Assembly: GCA_019914995.1 (NCBI GenBank)
Contig: CM034126.1
Coordinates: forward strand, 8,871,001-8,935,000
DNA: 64,000 nt
From: Acanthochlamys bracteata
Taxonomy: Eukaryota; Streptophyta; Magnoliopsida; Pandanales; Velloziaceae
Reading direction: 5' to 3'
The translations under genes and the position numbers were made by a program. The notes under the pieces were generated by a model that was not told the origin of the DNA, searched no databases, and saw only the letters and a list, made by a program, of their open reading frames with translations. Positions 45,840 through 57,091 of this stretch are shown in pieces (positions within the stretch are counted from its first letter, which is position 1; each line of letters opens with the position of its first letter).

Positions 45840-47850
45840 GCACAGTTACTCGAACAACTCATAAAATAATTTCTAACTCAGTTGAAGTGAGTATTTTTGT
45901 CAAATAATTTGTGACTGTTATGGTAGTCATAGACGCCATCGATCACAAAAGATAAGCGACTGATCTAAAAAAGAAGTGAAGAAAATAAGAAATATGATTT
46001 CAGTGAAATACGGATGCCTTGTAATACTGATGATTAAAAAAGAAGGTATTATAGTATAGAAAGTGGTTGGTTATAAAGAAAAGCACAACCACGACTTTAT
46101 TAGTCCGGCAAAAAAGATGTATATGCGTAGTTGTAGAAATTTGCCTACTGCAGTTAAGAATTTGATCGACTTATTCCGTGATGAAGGCTTACCTATAAGT
46201 AAAATTAAAGATATACTTGACGGGCTATAAAATAGTTTCGATGAAAGAGATTGTTCGAACTATTTGTGTCATTCGAAGGAGTACAAGAAGCTTATTGGTG
46301 GTGATGCTATCGTTATATTGAATTTCATTAAATAGAAGAATATAAAAGATTCGAACTTCTTTTATGCACTATAGATTAACAGTGAAGTAAGAGCAACAAT
46401 TTTTTTGGGTAAATGATCGATCACATACTCAATATCAATATTTTAGTGACGTGATTTTTTTTTTACACCAGCTACTAGAAGAATGTGTATGACATGCCAT
46501 TTGCTGGAGTTAATCATAACATAAAGTCAATTTAGTTTGGTGATGTAGTACTTTTGGATGAGATTCAGTGGCCTTTTGAGAATTAGCTTGCGGCTATGGG
46601 TGGCCGTACTACATCTTCAATAATTACAGATAAAGACAGAGCAATGATTATAACAGTTGCGAAGGTATTTACATATACACGATAAAGATTTCTTTGTGAT
46701 ATATCATGAAGAAATTCGCTCAAAAGTTTTCATACATTTATTTAAAAAAAATTAATAATGATATCAAGTAGTATATTCGAAAAATTTATATTCCTAACAC
46801 ATTCGGAAAAATATGGGAGGAATTGATGTCAGCATGCGACTTACAGGAGAATAAATGACTACAAAAATATATATGAAATTCGAGACAAATAGGCACCAGT
46901 TTATCAGTTGAATACATTCTACACCGGAATGAACACTACTTCACTAGCCGAAGGTACGAATGCTATCAATAAGGATTCTTTTCAACAAAAAATAACTATT
47001 CGAGAATTTGTATTAAAAAATGATAAATGTTTGAGTCGACTTGTTGAAAGAGAAGAGAAGGAGGATTATACTAGAGAGCACTCATGCAGTATTGTTGGTA
47101 GTAGTGCCTATCTTTAAAAAAGTGTAGAAAAATTATATATGGGAAATGTATACAACAGATTCAAAAAAGAATTTTAAATAGTTCAAGTTGAGTATGTCTT
47201 CCATTGTGGTAGGACATATATTTATAAATCTCGAATGGAAGGGAATCAACGGAAGTGGAAGGTAATCTTCAATTCAATCCACAAAGGAAGGTATCTGTAA
47301 ATGCAAACTTTTTAAATTTTAGGGATTCTATGTGGGCACCTTATAAAGATTTTTCAGAGTCGTGATATAGAGCTCCTAGATCATTTTCTTCTTCAAAGTT
47401 GAATAAAATAAGCTAAAAATATAGAGTCAAGTATGATACTACACTAATAAGTGGTCATGAGAAGTTTGATATATTGAGAACTCTCAACTTCAGATGGTTT
47501 ACAATTAACTGATTTATGACGCGGTTGAAACCGATGAAAGATACCAAAGTAAGAAAGACTGATGATAGGGATAAGATTTCATTTGCTGATCCAGGTAGTA
47601 TAAATATGAGCCTACTGGCCCCAATTAATGTCTCTCAAGTTTTAATTTTAAATCCTAACTTCTCACAAACGAAAGAAAGAAAAAATGAAAAAAATATTGC
47701 AAAAGCACTATTAAAATTGCTACAAAAGTCAAAGCAGAAACATGCAGAAAATGGGCTTATTGTAACAAGCATGGTGTCAAACATGATAAGTGAAATTGCT
47801 TAAAAATTCAAATAGAAAGAACAAGACAAGTAAGTGTAGTAATTTGTTTA
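45840..47850 (+). pseudogene. FAR1-type Mutator-like (MULE) transposase pseudogene
   Basis: Plus-strand pieces in order. The end of a FAR1 DNA-binding domain reads KEKHNHDFISPAKKMYMRS (about 46078-46134), followed by LIDLFRDEGLPISKIKDIL. Next come the transposase core pieces MPFAGVNHNIKSI.FGDVV and GGRTTSSIITDKDRAM (about 46597-46653), which include a catalytic-type Asp. GMNTTSLAEGTNAINKDSF (46926-46982) and REFVLKNDKCLSRLVEREE follow, typical of the region after the core in FAR1-like proteins. The C-terminal zinc knuckle is decayed, TCRKWAYCNKHGVKHDK.NC (about 47738-47797). Multiple stops (for example at 46228 and 46332) break the gene. It lies between the inverted repeats of element C and is its own transposase. 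Confidence 0.87.
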
Positions 47851-48149
47851 ATTTGATTCCTATTTACTAACTTTGTTTTGAAAAAAAAAATTCGAAATTG
47901 ACGCTTGGCTTTACTTTTCTACTTGAAAGTTCTTAGTTCTTAATCGAGATAATGAAGACAAAAACACAAGTGAAGATGAAGATAGTATTGATGAAGAATT
48001 AGTTATTAATTTAAGTAGCTATTATATTTGTATGTACTATCAACTAGTTGTATAGTTATTTTGGCAATTTTTCATAAGTATTTCGATGTTGTATTCAAAC
48101 TTTTTACATAGTACATATCTCATCTTCTAAAATTGAAAGTGCTTGCAAG

Positions 48150-48690
48150 AAATAGTAAAAGAGTATTGAAATACAGTGAAAAAAGTAGTGACAAAAATAA
48201 GAAAAATAGTGAAAAAAGAGAAAATAAGAAAAAACATTGAAAGAAACAGTAAAATATGAAACAATAGTGAAAATAAGTAAAATAAAGAAAAACAGTGATA
48301 AAAAAAGTAAATAAGATAGTAAAAAATAGTAAAATAAGAAAAAATAGTTTAAAAAAAGTAAAATAAGAAGAACAGTGAAGAAATAATAAAAAACAAAATA
48401 TAGTGAAAAAAATAGTAAAATAAGAAAAAACATTGAACAAAAGTAAATAAGAAAAAACAGTGAAAGAAAGTAAATATGAAAAATAGTGAAAAAAATAGTA
48501 AAATAAGAAGAATAGTGAGAAAAACGATAAAATAAGAAAAAAAATGAAGAAATAGTAAAATAAGAAAAACAGTTAAATAAGAAAAAATAGTAAAATAAGA
48601 AAAAATAGTAAAAAATTAGTAAAATAGTGAAAAATAGTAACATTAATTAAAAAGTGAAAAAAACAATGAAAAAAGAAAATAACAAAAACT
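48150..48690. repeat. A-rich degenerate tandem repeat inside element C
   Basis: About 540 bp built from repeated AAAATAGTAAAATAAGAAAAA and AACAGTGAA-type units on the plus strand. The long minus frames here (48643-48104) encode only Phe/Tyr/Leu/Ile low-complexity protein and are not genes. Next to it, 48760-49090 is rich in ACATTCACATAAC words. Confidence 0.85.
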
Positions 48691-50625
48691 ATGAAAAAAG
48701 TTTGTATTAGGGTCAGCATTACAGTTAACATTTAAACACATTGTATTCATTTTGATCTAAAACATGAACATTATAGTTAGTGTTCCAGTATAGTAGGATA
48801 TTCCAACATACTAGAATAAACATTACATTTATACTTATCCAGTACTACAATATGCAATGTTCAAGCATGCTAGTGTTCGAGCATACAGTCCAGCATTACA
48901 TTTCAGCATTACAGTCAAAAAGTTCATTATTATCCAGCATTCATGACAATGCATTACAGTCTTTGAATATTCCACATTCATATTCTCCTTCACATTCACA
49001 TAATATTCACATAACACTCACATTCATATAGTCATCGTTTTTTTATAATTCCACATTCACATAACATTCATATTCACATAACTAAGCAATTCTGGATTTG
49101 CTGGGAATTTGTCTTATTTCATCAAGCAAAAAAAAAATTTGGTTACAAGTTTGCATAACCGTAAATTCAGAATCCATTGCCAAGTGAAAAGCTTTACATC
49201 TCATAATCCTACTCTACTAAATATAAATTCTCTCTATTCAGAAGTAATGCAGCAATTTTGTCTACATCTCCAACAAAGATGGTCTTGGCTACAACCCAAT
49301 TCCTAGTTGTATATCCCAAAGCATAACCTAGTTCTTGTTGTTGTCTCTTATTGTATTCCCAGCATGCTACAAAACCTGCCAACCTTTTATACACATCAAT
49401 TAACCAAATTAAAACTATATAACAATTATAGATATCGATCAAATTGTTTCAATGAATAACAACTCTTATCAAGTAACTCAAAGCATCGATCAATTAAAAT
49501 AACTGAAACTAGAAAATATTACCAACAATACTTTGTCATTCACATAACACAATAGGAAATTGAAACCAAATACACTATCTCATTCACATTACCATACTCA
49601 TATCACTCAAAAACAAAATGCTGATTACCTAAATACACACATTCACATTACCATAATCACATTCACATACCACTACATATTTTTCTAGTTTTGGAGTTCT
49701 ACATTAGTAACAACAACTTCAAAATAAAATCACCCACAAATAAAAATAAAATCAGTAAAAATCACCTAAGAAACATACAAACGTAAAAATAATCACCTAA
49801 GACAACTAAAATGCTGATCACTGGCTACTCACCAATCACTAACTACTATCCGTTCCAGATGTCTAATGAAAAGCTTGAAAAAACAACTATTGAAATTGTT
49901 ATACAATTTTTAAAAAAACTTAGAACACTAAAATCACAATGCTCAACAAAAATATTTCTAAAATGTTTCCTAATTTTCGACCAACGGCTTGCGCTTGAAC
50001 TCTCTGGCCGATGGCGACGTACGGTGGCAAATCCTGAAATTGAATATGTTAGAAGGTATAGAAGATTGAGGTGAGTTGACACTAAAAGTTCGCTAGGCCT
50101 AATTTTGGTCGTTAGTCGGTGAACGGACGGTTCGGCCGCGACGAATGAATTAGGACTAACAGCGGAGAATTTAGAAATTGAAGGCGGTAGACTGCATAGA
50201 AGAAAGAGGAGAAGAAGAATTGAAGGTTCATTATTCCTAATTTCGATCGTCGGCTGCGCTCCGTCCCGACAAACGAATTCTAAGGCTTAAAGTGGGAAAG
50301 TAAAAATTTGAGAGGGTTTAAAGGAAGGAGAAGAATTGAACTAGTGATGGGGATAATAAAGCGCGGCTGCGAGAAATCGGCGGCATGGAGATCGTAGGGA
50401 GCTCGTGGGAGGGAGAACGGAGAGAAAAAATGAAGAGAGGAGGAATGAAGGTGTATGCATAAGTTGGTGAAGTAAATTTCAGGTGACGTGACGAAAAACC
50501 CCACATTTTCGCTCTGCTAATAAGCGCTCTACAATAGCACGTGGACCGTCGGATCTTGATTCGACGGTCCATGCGTTGATGTGCTCGGGGTGTACGTGTA
50601 GAAAAGATGTGCACGCATCCGCTGC

Positions 50626-50651
50626 TATATATATATATATATATATATATG
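50626..50651. repeat. (TA)n tract right of element C
   Basis: An uninterrupted AT run of about 26 bp starting directly at the end of the right inverted repeat of element C. Confidence 0.95.
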
Positions 50652-51274
50652 TGAGTGTGTGTGATATCAGATTACTGAAAATCTCTTTGTCCATTGATCT
50701 TTAACTACTCCATTAATTGTTCTGAATGAAATAAGGGGAAACAAAAGATAGGAAGCAAATTGCAGGCCTTTGTGGGTGGCCTAGCGGTATAATAAGATGA
50801 TTATGCTAATTAGGATTGAACTGAAAAGACACGTTTTGCTTAATTTTGCCAAACTAGATAATTTTATGTTAATTTGAGCTTTGAACAATGCAACCAATCA
50901 GATAACAATTTCCGAGCAATAACATGAACCAAAAACCTGAAACTTTAATCCAAACAAAGGTCACCACGATTTTTTTAAAAAAATTTTGTTTTCTTGAATA
51001 TCATTATCTAGTAAGTCCAATTTTCATACCAATCTTGAATTTTCGATACTAATTTTCAATATCTTGATAAGGAAGATCTCCTACAGTAAAAGTTCCACAT
51101 GAAAGTGCTTTATATATTTTAAGCGAGTTTACATGGCAAATCGCAATCCAAATGAAAGTGTCTCGATAGCACATGGCAATGCTTATAAGGCGTTGAAATA
51201 TAATATAATAAATAATAAGATCTATTTATCAGTGTAAATTTTTTGATCACACCGTTTGTTCAGATAAGAAGTTA

Positions 51275-51312
<38 letters not shown>

Positions 51313-52430
51313 GGATATTGATTCTTTTTAAACCTTTTCATCTATTTGAAAATTTGAAGTTCATGTTATTATTGTGATAATAGCATAACGGAAAATGACA
51401 TCTATGTGATTCATTCAACTTACTCTGTAGATGATTGTTTTTAAAAAAATTAAATATGTTTTAACAACCTCTTAAAGAAGGAGAGAAGATTGATTTACAA
51501 AAGAAACAATTAAACTATGTTGTCAAATAATCTTTGCAAGATTAATGAGCAGTTTAATAACAATCCTTAATTAGTTGAAAATTGTTTTGGTATGATATGA
51601 GCTAGTTTCACACATTAAAAGTGAGTTTAACGGAAAACAATTTCGTACAAGTAGAGTTCAGTAAAAAGTAGAGTTTGATAGAAAAGAGAAAGTAATTAAA
51701 TTTTGGTAAGAGTAGAGTTCGATCTAAAAATAAAAATAGAACTCAGAGTGATAATTGAAACACCTAAATTACCAAATTTAAAATCTTAAAGGAAAAAAAT
51801 AAAATTGGGTAATAATTGAAACATGCCATAATGGAGACTTACTACTACTAGGCACTAACATCTTATTATATAGTTCAGAAGGTTAATAATATTACATTTG
51901 AGAAATTGAAATTTACTATATTAAACATTTTATATGTAAAATATCATAATGAACCAAGCAAGTTGCAAACAAAATTTGGAGTGCAAAATAAACCAATCTT
52001 TAGATTTACGAACCAATAATGTGGAACTTATATGTTGAGCAATATTTAAGAATACCAATAAGTTTTTGTTTAGAAAATACAGCAATTTTCTTATTAGTTG
52101 ATAAAGATTGAATAGTTACAGTCATCATGTCTGCCGTTCAACAAACAAAGAGAAATCTGCCTATTACTACTAGCCACTAACATCTTATATGTAAGAATCT
52201 CTAAATCTCTCTGTATAATAAATGTTAAAAAAAAAATCATCATCTTACTTATTGATTTTCTTCTTGTAAAGGTTAAAGCTAGGATTGAAGAAAGAATAGT
52301 ACAAGAAATCACTAGCTGAAAGGAAAAAACCTAACAGAAAAACAAATGAAGGAAAGTGACTCTCCGCTGACCAGGAAGAACAGATACATGACCAGGAAGA
52401 ACAGAGGAAAAATAAAAGTGAAGAAGGAAA
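50652..52430. other. Region without a supported gene
   Basis: AT-rich sequence. It contains another (TA)n run with one TAC interruption (51274-51312) that has no adjoining inverted repeat I can recognise. 51600-51835 has repeated AGTAGAGTT(C/T) words and GATAATTGAAACA motifs that faintly resemble the interior of the MITE at 17404-17688. Confidence 0.4.
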
Positions 52431-52438
52431 TCTATCAT

Positions 52439-52657
52439 CTACTGGCAACTTCCGCTTTCGTTTCCACCGGGGTTGTGAGTGCAACTTGAAGGCCCTGAAG
52501 GTGCTGTACCACCCTTAGGTAGAGATTGCAACAGCATCAACACTCCGTTCTCCAACCATGACTCTCCGCTGAGCGGTCTTGCCGCCAGCATAGGCAAGCA
52601 CAAATTCAATATCACCAAAACAATGAGCAGCAATCGCACGGCCGTGGCTCTTCCCAT
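52439..52657 (-). CDS. Small secreted peptide precursor with SGPS motif (PIP/PIPL-like)
   Basis: A 72-codon single-exon gene. Residues 1-26 (MGRATAVRLLLIVLVILNLC...) form a strong signal peptide with likely cleavage after LAA. A variable propeptide (SWLENGVLMLLQSLPKGG) follows, then a C-terminal conserved-looking block APSGPSSCTHNPGG and a final Cys near the end. The SGPS core with flanking Pro/Gly is the signature of plant PIP/PIPL-type signalling peptides (related to IDA and CEP), which are secreted, processed and read by receptor kinases, often in immunity. The two Cys of the tail could form a disulfide, as in some SGPS-type precursors. The exact subfamily is uncertain. A TATA box lies about 190 bp upstream. 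No disabling mutation is seen. Confidence 0.75.
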   Translation of the reverse strand: MGRATAVRLLLIVLVILNLCLPMLAARPLSGESWLENGVLMLLQSLPKGGTAPSGPSSCTHNPGGNESGSCQ

Positions 52658-52841
52658 ACTGATTCAACAAATTGTAATCAGTAGTAACTGATCAAACTCT
52701 TTCCTTTCTACTGTAGTGCGTACGAATATTTTGCAACGTCTCTCTTGTCCATCTGATGAATCTACGATGTTGTTTTTGCTGTTATGTGTATATGTCGTTG
52801 ATCACTTCAGCTTGGTACGTATTGAGGCACTTCATGTGTGT

Positions 52842-52853
52842 GTATATATATAA
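52842..52853 (-). promoter_or_regulatory. TATA box of the SGPS peptide gene
   Basis: On the minus strand CTTATATATATACAC sits about 185-195 bp upstream of the ATG at 52657. It is the clearest TATA-type element before this gene and would leave a 5' UTR of about 150 bases. Confidence 0.5.
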
Positions 52854-52859
52854 GGAACT

Positions 52860-53490
52860 GGGAACTTAATTAGAGTTGAATGAAATGTCTGAATGAAGAC
52901 TGAACATATGATCCGGTCGCTCTTTCCCGTTGGTGGACTTAGGAATTCTGCATGCAAGGAACGTTTACGTTGTTCTTGCAACGCGGCAACGAATAAGATC
53001 AAACACTGTCAGAATTTGTAAAAGGGTTTTTAAGAATAAGAAACAATTTTAGCAAGCACGGAAGAAAAAAAAAAAAAAAAACGTTGCATGTAGGACACAA
53101 TGTGGACAAGCAATATATGGTCCAGCTGAAGCGCCAACGTGACAAGAAATTTTTGGTTGATTCCTTGTTTACCCTCGACCAAGTCGAGTTGAAAAAAACT
53201 AAAATGTTCGTTATTAGCTTACACATGCTCAAGAATCAGTCAATCTTTTGATTTTGGAGTTCGTTTGTTTCACCAGGCGTACATGCGTTACGATGTTGAA
53301 GCGGTTTGAGCTTGACTATGAAAAAGTAAGAAATAAAGAAAGACAAAAAAACGGATGCAACTTTAGTTGACTTTCTACAAATTTTTCTTTTCTTTTTTCA
53401 ATATCCAACAGGGACCGGAGTTAAGATGTATTGATTATTGAATGCGTTAAAACGTTAATGAGTTTGATTGCCAAGGTGGAAGTACACATA
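52860..53490. other. Spacer, no gene seen
   Basis: Sequence upstream of the peptide gene up to the left LTR of the next retroelement. A 17-A run is present at 53066-53082. Possible promoter sequence only. Confidence 0.4.
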
Positions 53491-53492
53491 TA

Positions 53493-53675
53493 AGATAAAA
53501 ATTTCTTTCAATACAAATATATATATATATATAGACTCCTTATAATACTAAATAAAAAGAATTATAAATAATAAAAGATATCTAATTCTAAAAACATATC
53601 CAAGATAATTAAGAAAAATATTTAAATAATTAAGTAAAGATATCTAAAATAATTATGTGTTGATTCACGCTAACA
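53493..53675 (-). repeat. 3' LTR of the copia element
   Basis: Minus strand starts TGTTAGCGTGAATCAACACA at 53675. It shares GACTCCTTATAATACTAAATAA, AAATATTT/AAGATATC blocks and TAATTATGTGTT with the partner LTR. A (TA)n expansion at 53518-53533 is absent from the partner. Confidence 0.85.
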
Positions 53676-53689
53676 CTCTCCCTCAAGTT

Positions 53690-56600
53690 GCTGCAAATAT
53701 ATCATCGATAGTCAACTTGCTTAGTGAGTTATGAAAAATTATACTCAATACATCTTTTGTCAATATGGTGAGTAGTTGTGCTTCTGAATTTACAAAAGGT
53801 AACTCAATCAATTTTGACTTCAATTTTTCTTTGATGAAGTGTTGATCCACCTCAACATACTTGGTTCGATCATGCTATACTGAACTATGGGTAATATTTA
53901 CTACAGCATTATCATCACAAAATAGTCTTATCGAATTTCTTGGAGAAAAACTAAGCTCCGTCAACAATATTCGAGGCTATAAAAGTTCACAAACTTTATA
54001 TGTCATTCCTTTATATTCAGCTTCATTAGAAGATCGAGCAACAATCTTCTATTTTTTACTCCTCCATGTGACTAGATTGTCACCAATAAATATAAAATAC
54101 TTAGATATAGAACGCCTATATGTTTTATCTCATATACAATTTGCATCAATATATCTATTTATATTCATATAATTATATTTTCTAAATAATAATCCTCTAT
54201 CTGGTGCTGATTTCAAATATTTTAAAATTTTGCTCATAGCTTCCATATGATCAACACTTGGAGAATGAATAAATTGGCTAACAACACTCATAGCATATGC
54301 TATAACAAGACGAGTATGTGATAAATAATCAATCTACCAACCAATTATTGATATTTTTTCTTAGCTCCTGGCATTTGATTAGGATGTTCTACTAAGTTAT
54401 GGTTCTCAATGATTGGTGTATCAGCAAGTTTGGAATCCGACATCCCTATCTCAAACAGAGGTTAAGAAAATATTTTCTTTATGATAGAAAAATACCTTAC
54501 TTAGACCTTGCTACTTCGATTCCAAAGAAATATTTCAACTCTCAAAGTTTCTTTTATCTCGAATTGAGAGGCTAAACATATCTTTAATTTCTGAATTTCT
54601 TTATAATGATTACCTGTAACAATTATATCATTAACATATACTATTAAAACAGTTATTTTATAATTCTAGTTCTTCAACAATAATGTATAATCAAAATTAA
54701 TTTGTCGGTAATCATATCTGCTCAAGACTTGACTAAATTTACCAAATCATAATATTGAAGATTGCTTCAAGCTATATAGAGCCTTTTTAGATCTAGTTCT
54801 AGCTATAGGAGATTGCTCGTGCAGATATATTCAGTTCTTTTCAATACACCATAACCAAGCGGAAGTTCCATATTCAACTCTTCTTCTAACTCACCGTGAA
54901 GAAATTTATTCTTCAAATCAAACTGTTGTAAGACCCAATTAAAATTTGCTGTAGGAGATAGCAATACTCTGATGGTATTAATTTTTACAACTGGAGCAAA
55001 AGTCTTATGATAATCCACTCTATAAGTCTGTGAGTATCCCTTGGCACTAATCTTATATTATACCTCTCGATCGTTTCATCTACTTTGTATTTAAGACAAC
55101 TGCTTCTTCCCTTCTATTAGTGGTATTACCTCCGAAGTCGTATTCTTCTGAATAGCATCTACCTCTTTAGTCATAGCCTTATTTTATTTAGGATCGGATA
55201 AGACATCTTTAGTGCTAGAAACAAGAGTCACAGTTGTTATCTGATTAGTGAAAGCCACATATAATCAAGAGTTTGAACGGGTACTTTAGGTTGCGTGATG
55301 GGAATTTCTTCTACAACTTCAGCTCTTTCTTTCTGTTCCGTTTTTGTTTGCTTCAAGTTCAGCAGTTCCAACCTCCTCCAGACCTAAGTCATGATTCACA
55401 CATTGTCTCTGACTTTTCTCATTATGTGTACTGAATATAATGGTAAGCCAATTTAGATCTTATGTAGCTTCTATTTCATCCTGAAGATCTGAATGTGATG
55501 TCGATTTGACAAAGTACGTTTCTGACTGTAAAATATCACATCTATAGTCACAAAAGTATGACGTGTCGAGGATGATAATAGCGATAACTTTTCTAGTAAT
55601 GACCATAATCGAGAAACAGGCAACTCAAAGCACATGGATCTAATTTGTCCCTTTCAGATTTTTGCAAATGTACTAATATAACAGAAAACAAAATCTGAAG
55701 TGTAAGTGAGAGAACATATGGTATAGTAACAAATGCAGATAAAATCTCAAATGACGTCAAAAAATTCAAAACTGTAGATTGCATGCGATTAATCAAGTAA
55801 ACCGCAGACTAAACTGCGTCTATGTAATAATGCATTGAAATATAAACTCCAAACAAAAAAATACGAATGATTTTTAATATGTGTCGATTTTTTTCTTTAG
55901 CTACTCCATTTTGTTGTGATTTTTTGTGGACAAAATATTTCATAAATAATACCATACTGATGAAGGTAAGAGCTCAAACATGTATTAATATACTCCTTTC
56001 AATTATCAGAGCGAAAAATTCGAATAGAAAAGGAAAATTGAGTCTGCACTATCTTACGAAACCCTACAAAAGTATTACCAACATCACTTTTATTCTTCAA
56101 AGCATATAACCATGTCATGTCTGGTGCAATCATTTACAAATATTATAAATCACCTAATACTCTAAATGGACTAACTCAAAAGAGTTGCACTTTTATTGAT
56201 AACAGTAAAATACGACTCAGTGACTCGTAGCAAAAATACAGACTTCACACTTGAACTCAAACTTTTTGAGACCAGAAAAAAAGATTGCAATAAATATTTA
56301 ACCAAAAGAAACATAACATAGTCGTCGGTGCCAAATCCAAACTTTATTCCTTTTTTCAGTGTCGGATCCATGAGCACTTCAAATTCTCCCTAAACTAATA
56401 TCATCTAGATGTATAAATTCACTCTTTTAGTACCACACCCAATTATCTCATGTGTCTGAATATACTGAAGTAAACATAAATAGGGATATATAAGAACAAT
56501 ATAGTTCAACTGCTTAGTAACTTGTTTAAAGATAAGAGATTGTATGATAGAGATGGAATAAGTAAGCAATCTTGTGGAAACCGAGATGATGATAATGTCA

Positions 56601-57040
56601 CTGTATCAGCACCTCTCACTGGATAATTATCTTTTTTGGCATATGTTACATTATTTCTAACTGGAGCACTTATAGTTTGGAAATTTTTCGGATCAAATGT
56701 CATATGATCCGTAGCTTCAAAATTTAAATTCATTATGTATCCCGTTGTGAATCTAAAATAATAAATGCAAAGTTTTGGTTACCTAAAATTGGAGAATTTA
56801 AATTAACCTGAGACACCGAACTGATGAAGGAGCAGCCGAAAATGTATAAGATGAAAGATCAACTAGTGTGAGGCCTGTAAGACGGGGCGCTATACCAGAG
56901 ATCTTTTTGTCTTATTTTTTCTTTTTTCTTTGGTTCCTCCCCACCAATCATGATAACCAACAATTAAAAGTATGAATTCTGATTATGTCCCGCTTTACCA
57001 CAATGTGCACACCGTCCTTTTTGTGCATTTTGCTTTACTT
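53690..57040 (-). pseudogene. copia pol remnant with gag zinc knuckle
   Basis: Minus strand, high to low. Gag zinc knuckle RCAHCGKAGHNQNSYF (about 57020-56975), with the final Cys changed to Tyr. Protease region EATDHMTFDPKNFQTIS and SLSYNLLSLNKLLSS (56733-56506). Integrase C-terminal region VLNFLTSFEILSAF and DKLDPCALSCLFLDYGHY (55796-55593). RT with FAPVVKINTIRVLLS, QQFDLKNKFLHGELEEE and MELPLGYG (55018-54803). RNase H with IDANCIRDKTYRRSISKYF and SSNEAEYKGM (about 54150-54010), and a terminal KYVEVDQHFIKEKL (about 53870-53830). Many stops. Order and motifs are Ty1/copia. Confidence 0.85.
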
Positions 57041-57091
57041 AGGATCTAAAATTTTTAGATGCCACATCAGCAATAACTCTAGTACTAATAT

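Larger units (their letters stand above)
44278..50625 (+). mobile_element. Large MULE (element C) with ~650-bp terminal inverted repeats and FAR1-type transposase
   Basis: Left arm 44278-~44930 and right arm ~49975-50625 are inverted copies. Shared words include CTCCGTTCTCCCTCC, ACCTTCAATTCTTCTTCTC and AGTCCTAATTC.TTC, in the same order. Each arm contains two imperfect ~110-bp internal repeats (around 44640-44890). The ends, GGTGGGGATGCACGCACATC and, reverse complemented, GCAGCGGATGCGTGCACATC, both adjoin (TA)n (44261-44277 and 50626-50651). The interior encodes a decayed Mutator-like transposase (45840-47850), so this was an autonomous family member. Confidence 0.87.

Noticed and set aside
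48104-48643. 179-codon minus frame of Phe/Tyr/Leu/Ile, membrane-protein-like
   Set aside because: It is the complement of an A-rich tandem repeat; the hydrophobicity is a composition artefact.
50768-50815. tRNA-like start GTGGCCTAGCGGTATAA
   Set aside because: It resembles a D-arm by chance; no anticodon arm, T arm with GTTCRA box or acceptor pairing follows.
51274-51312. Fourth member of the (TA)n-flanked MULE cluster
   Set aside because: A TA tract is present, but no inverted repeats begin on either side of it.
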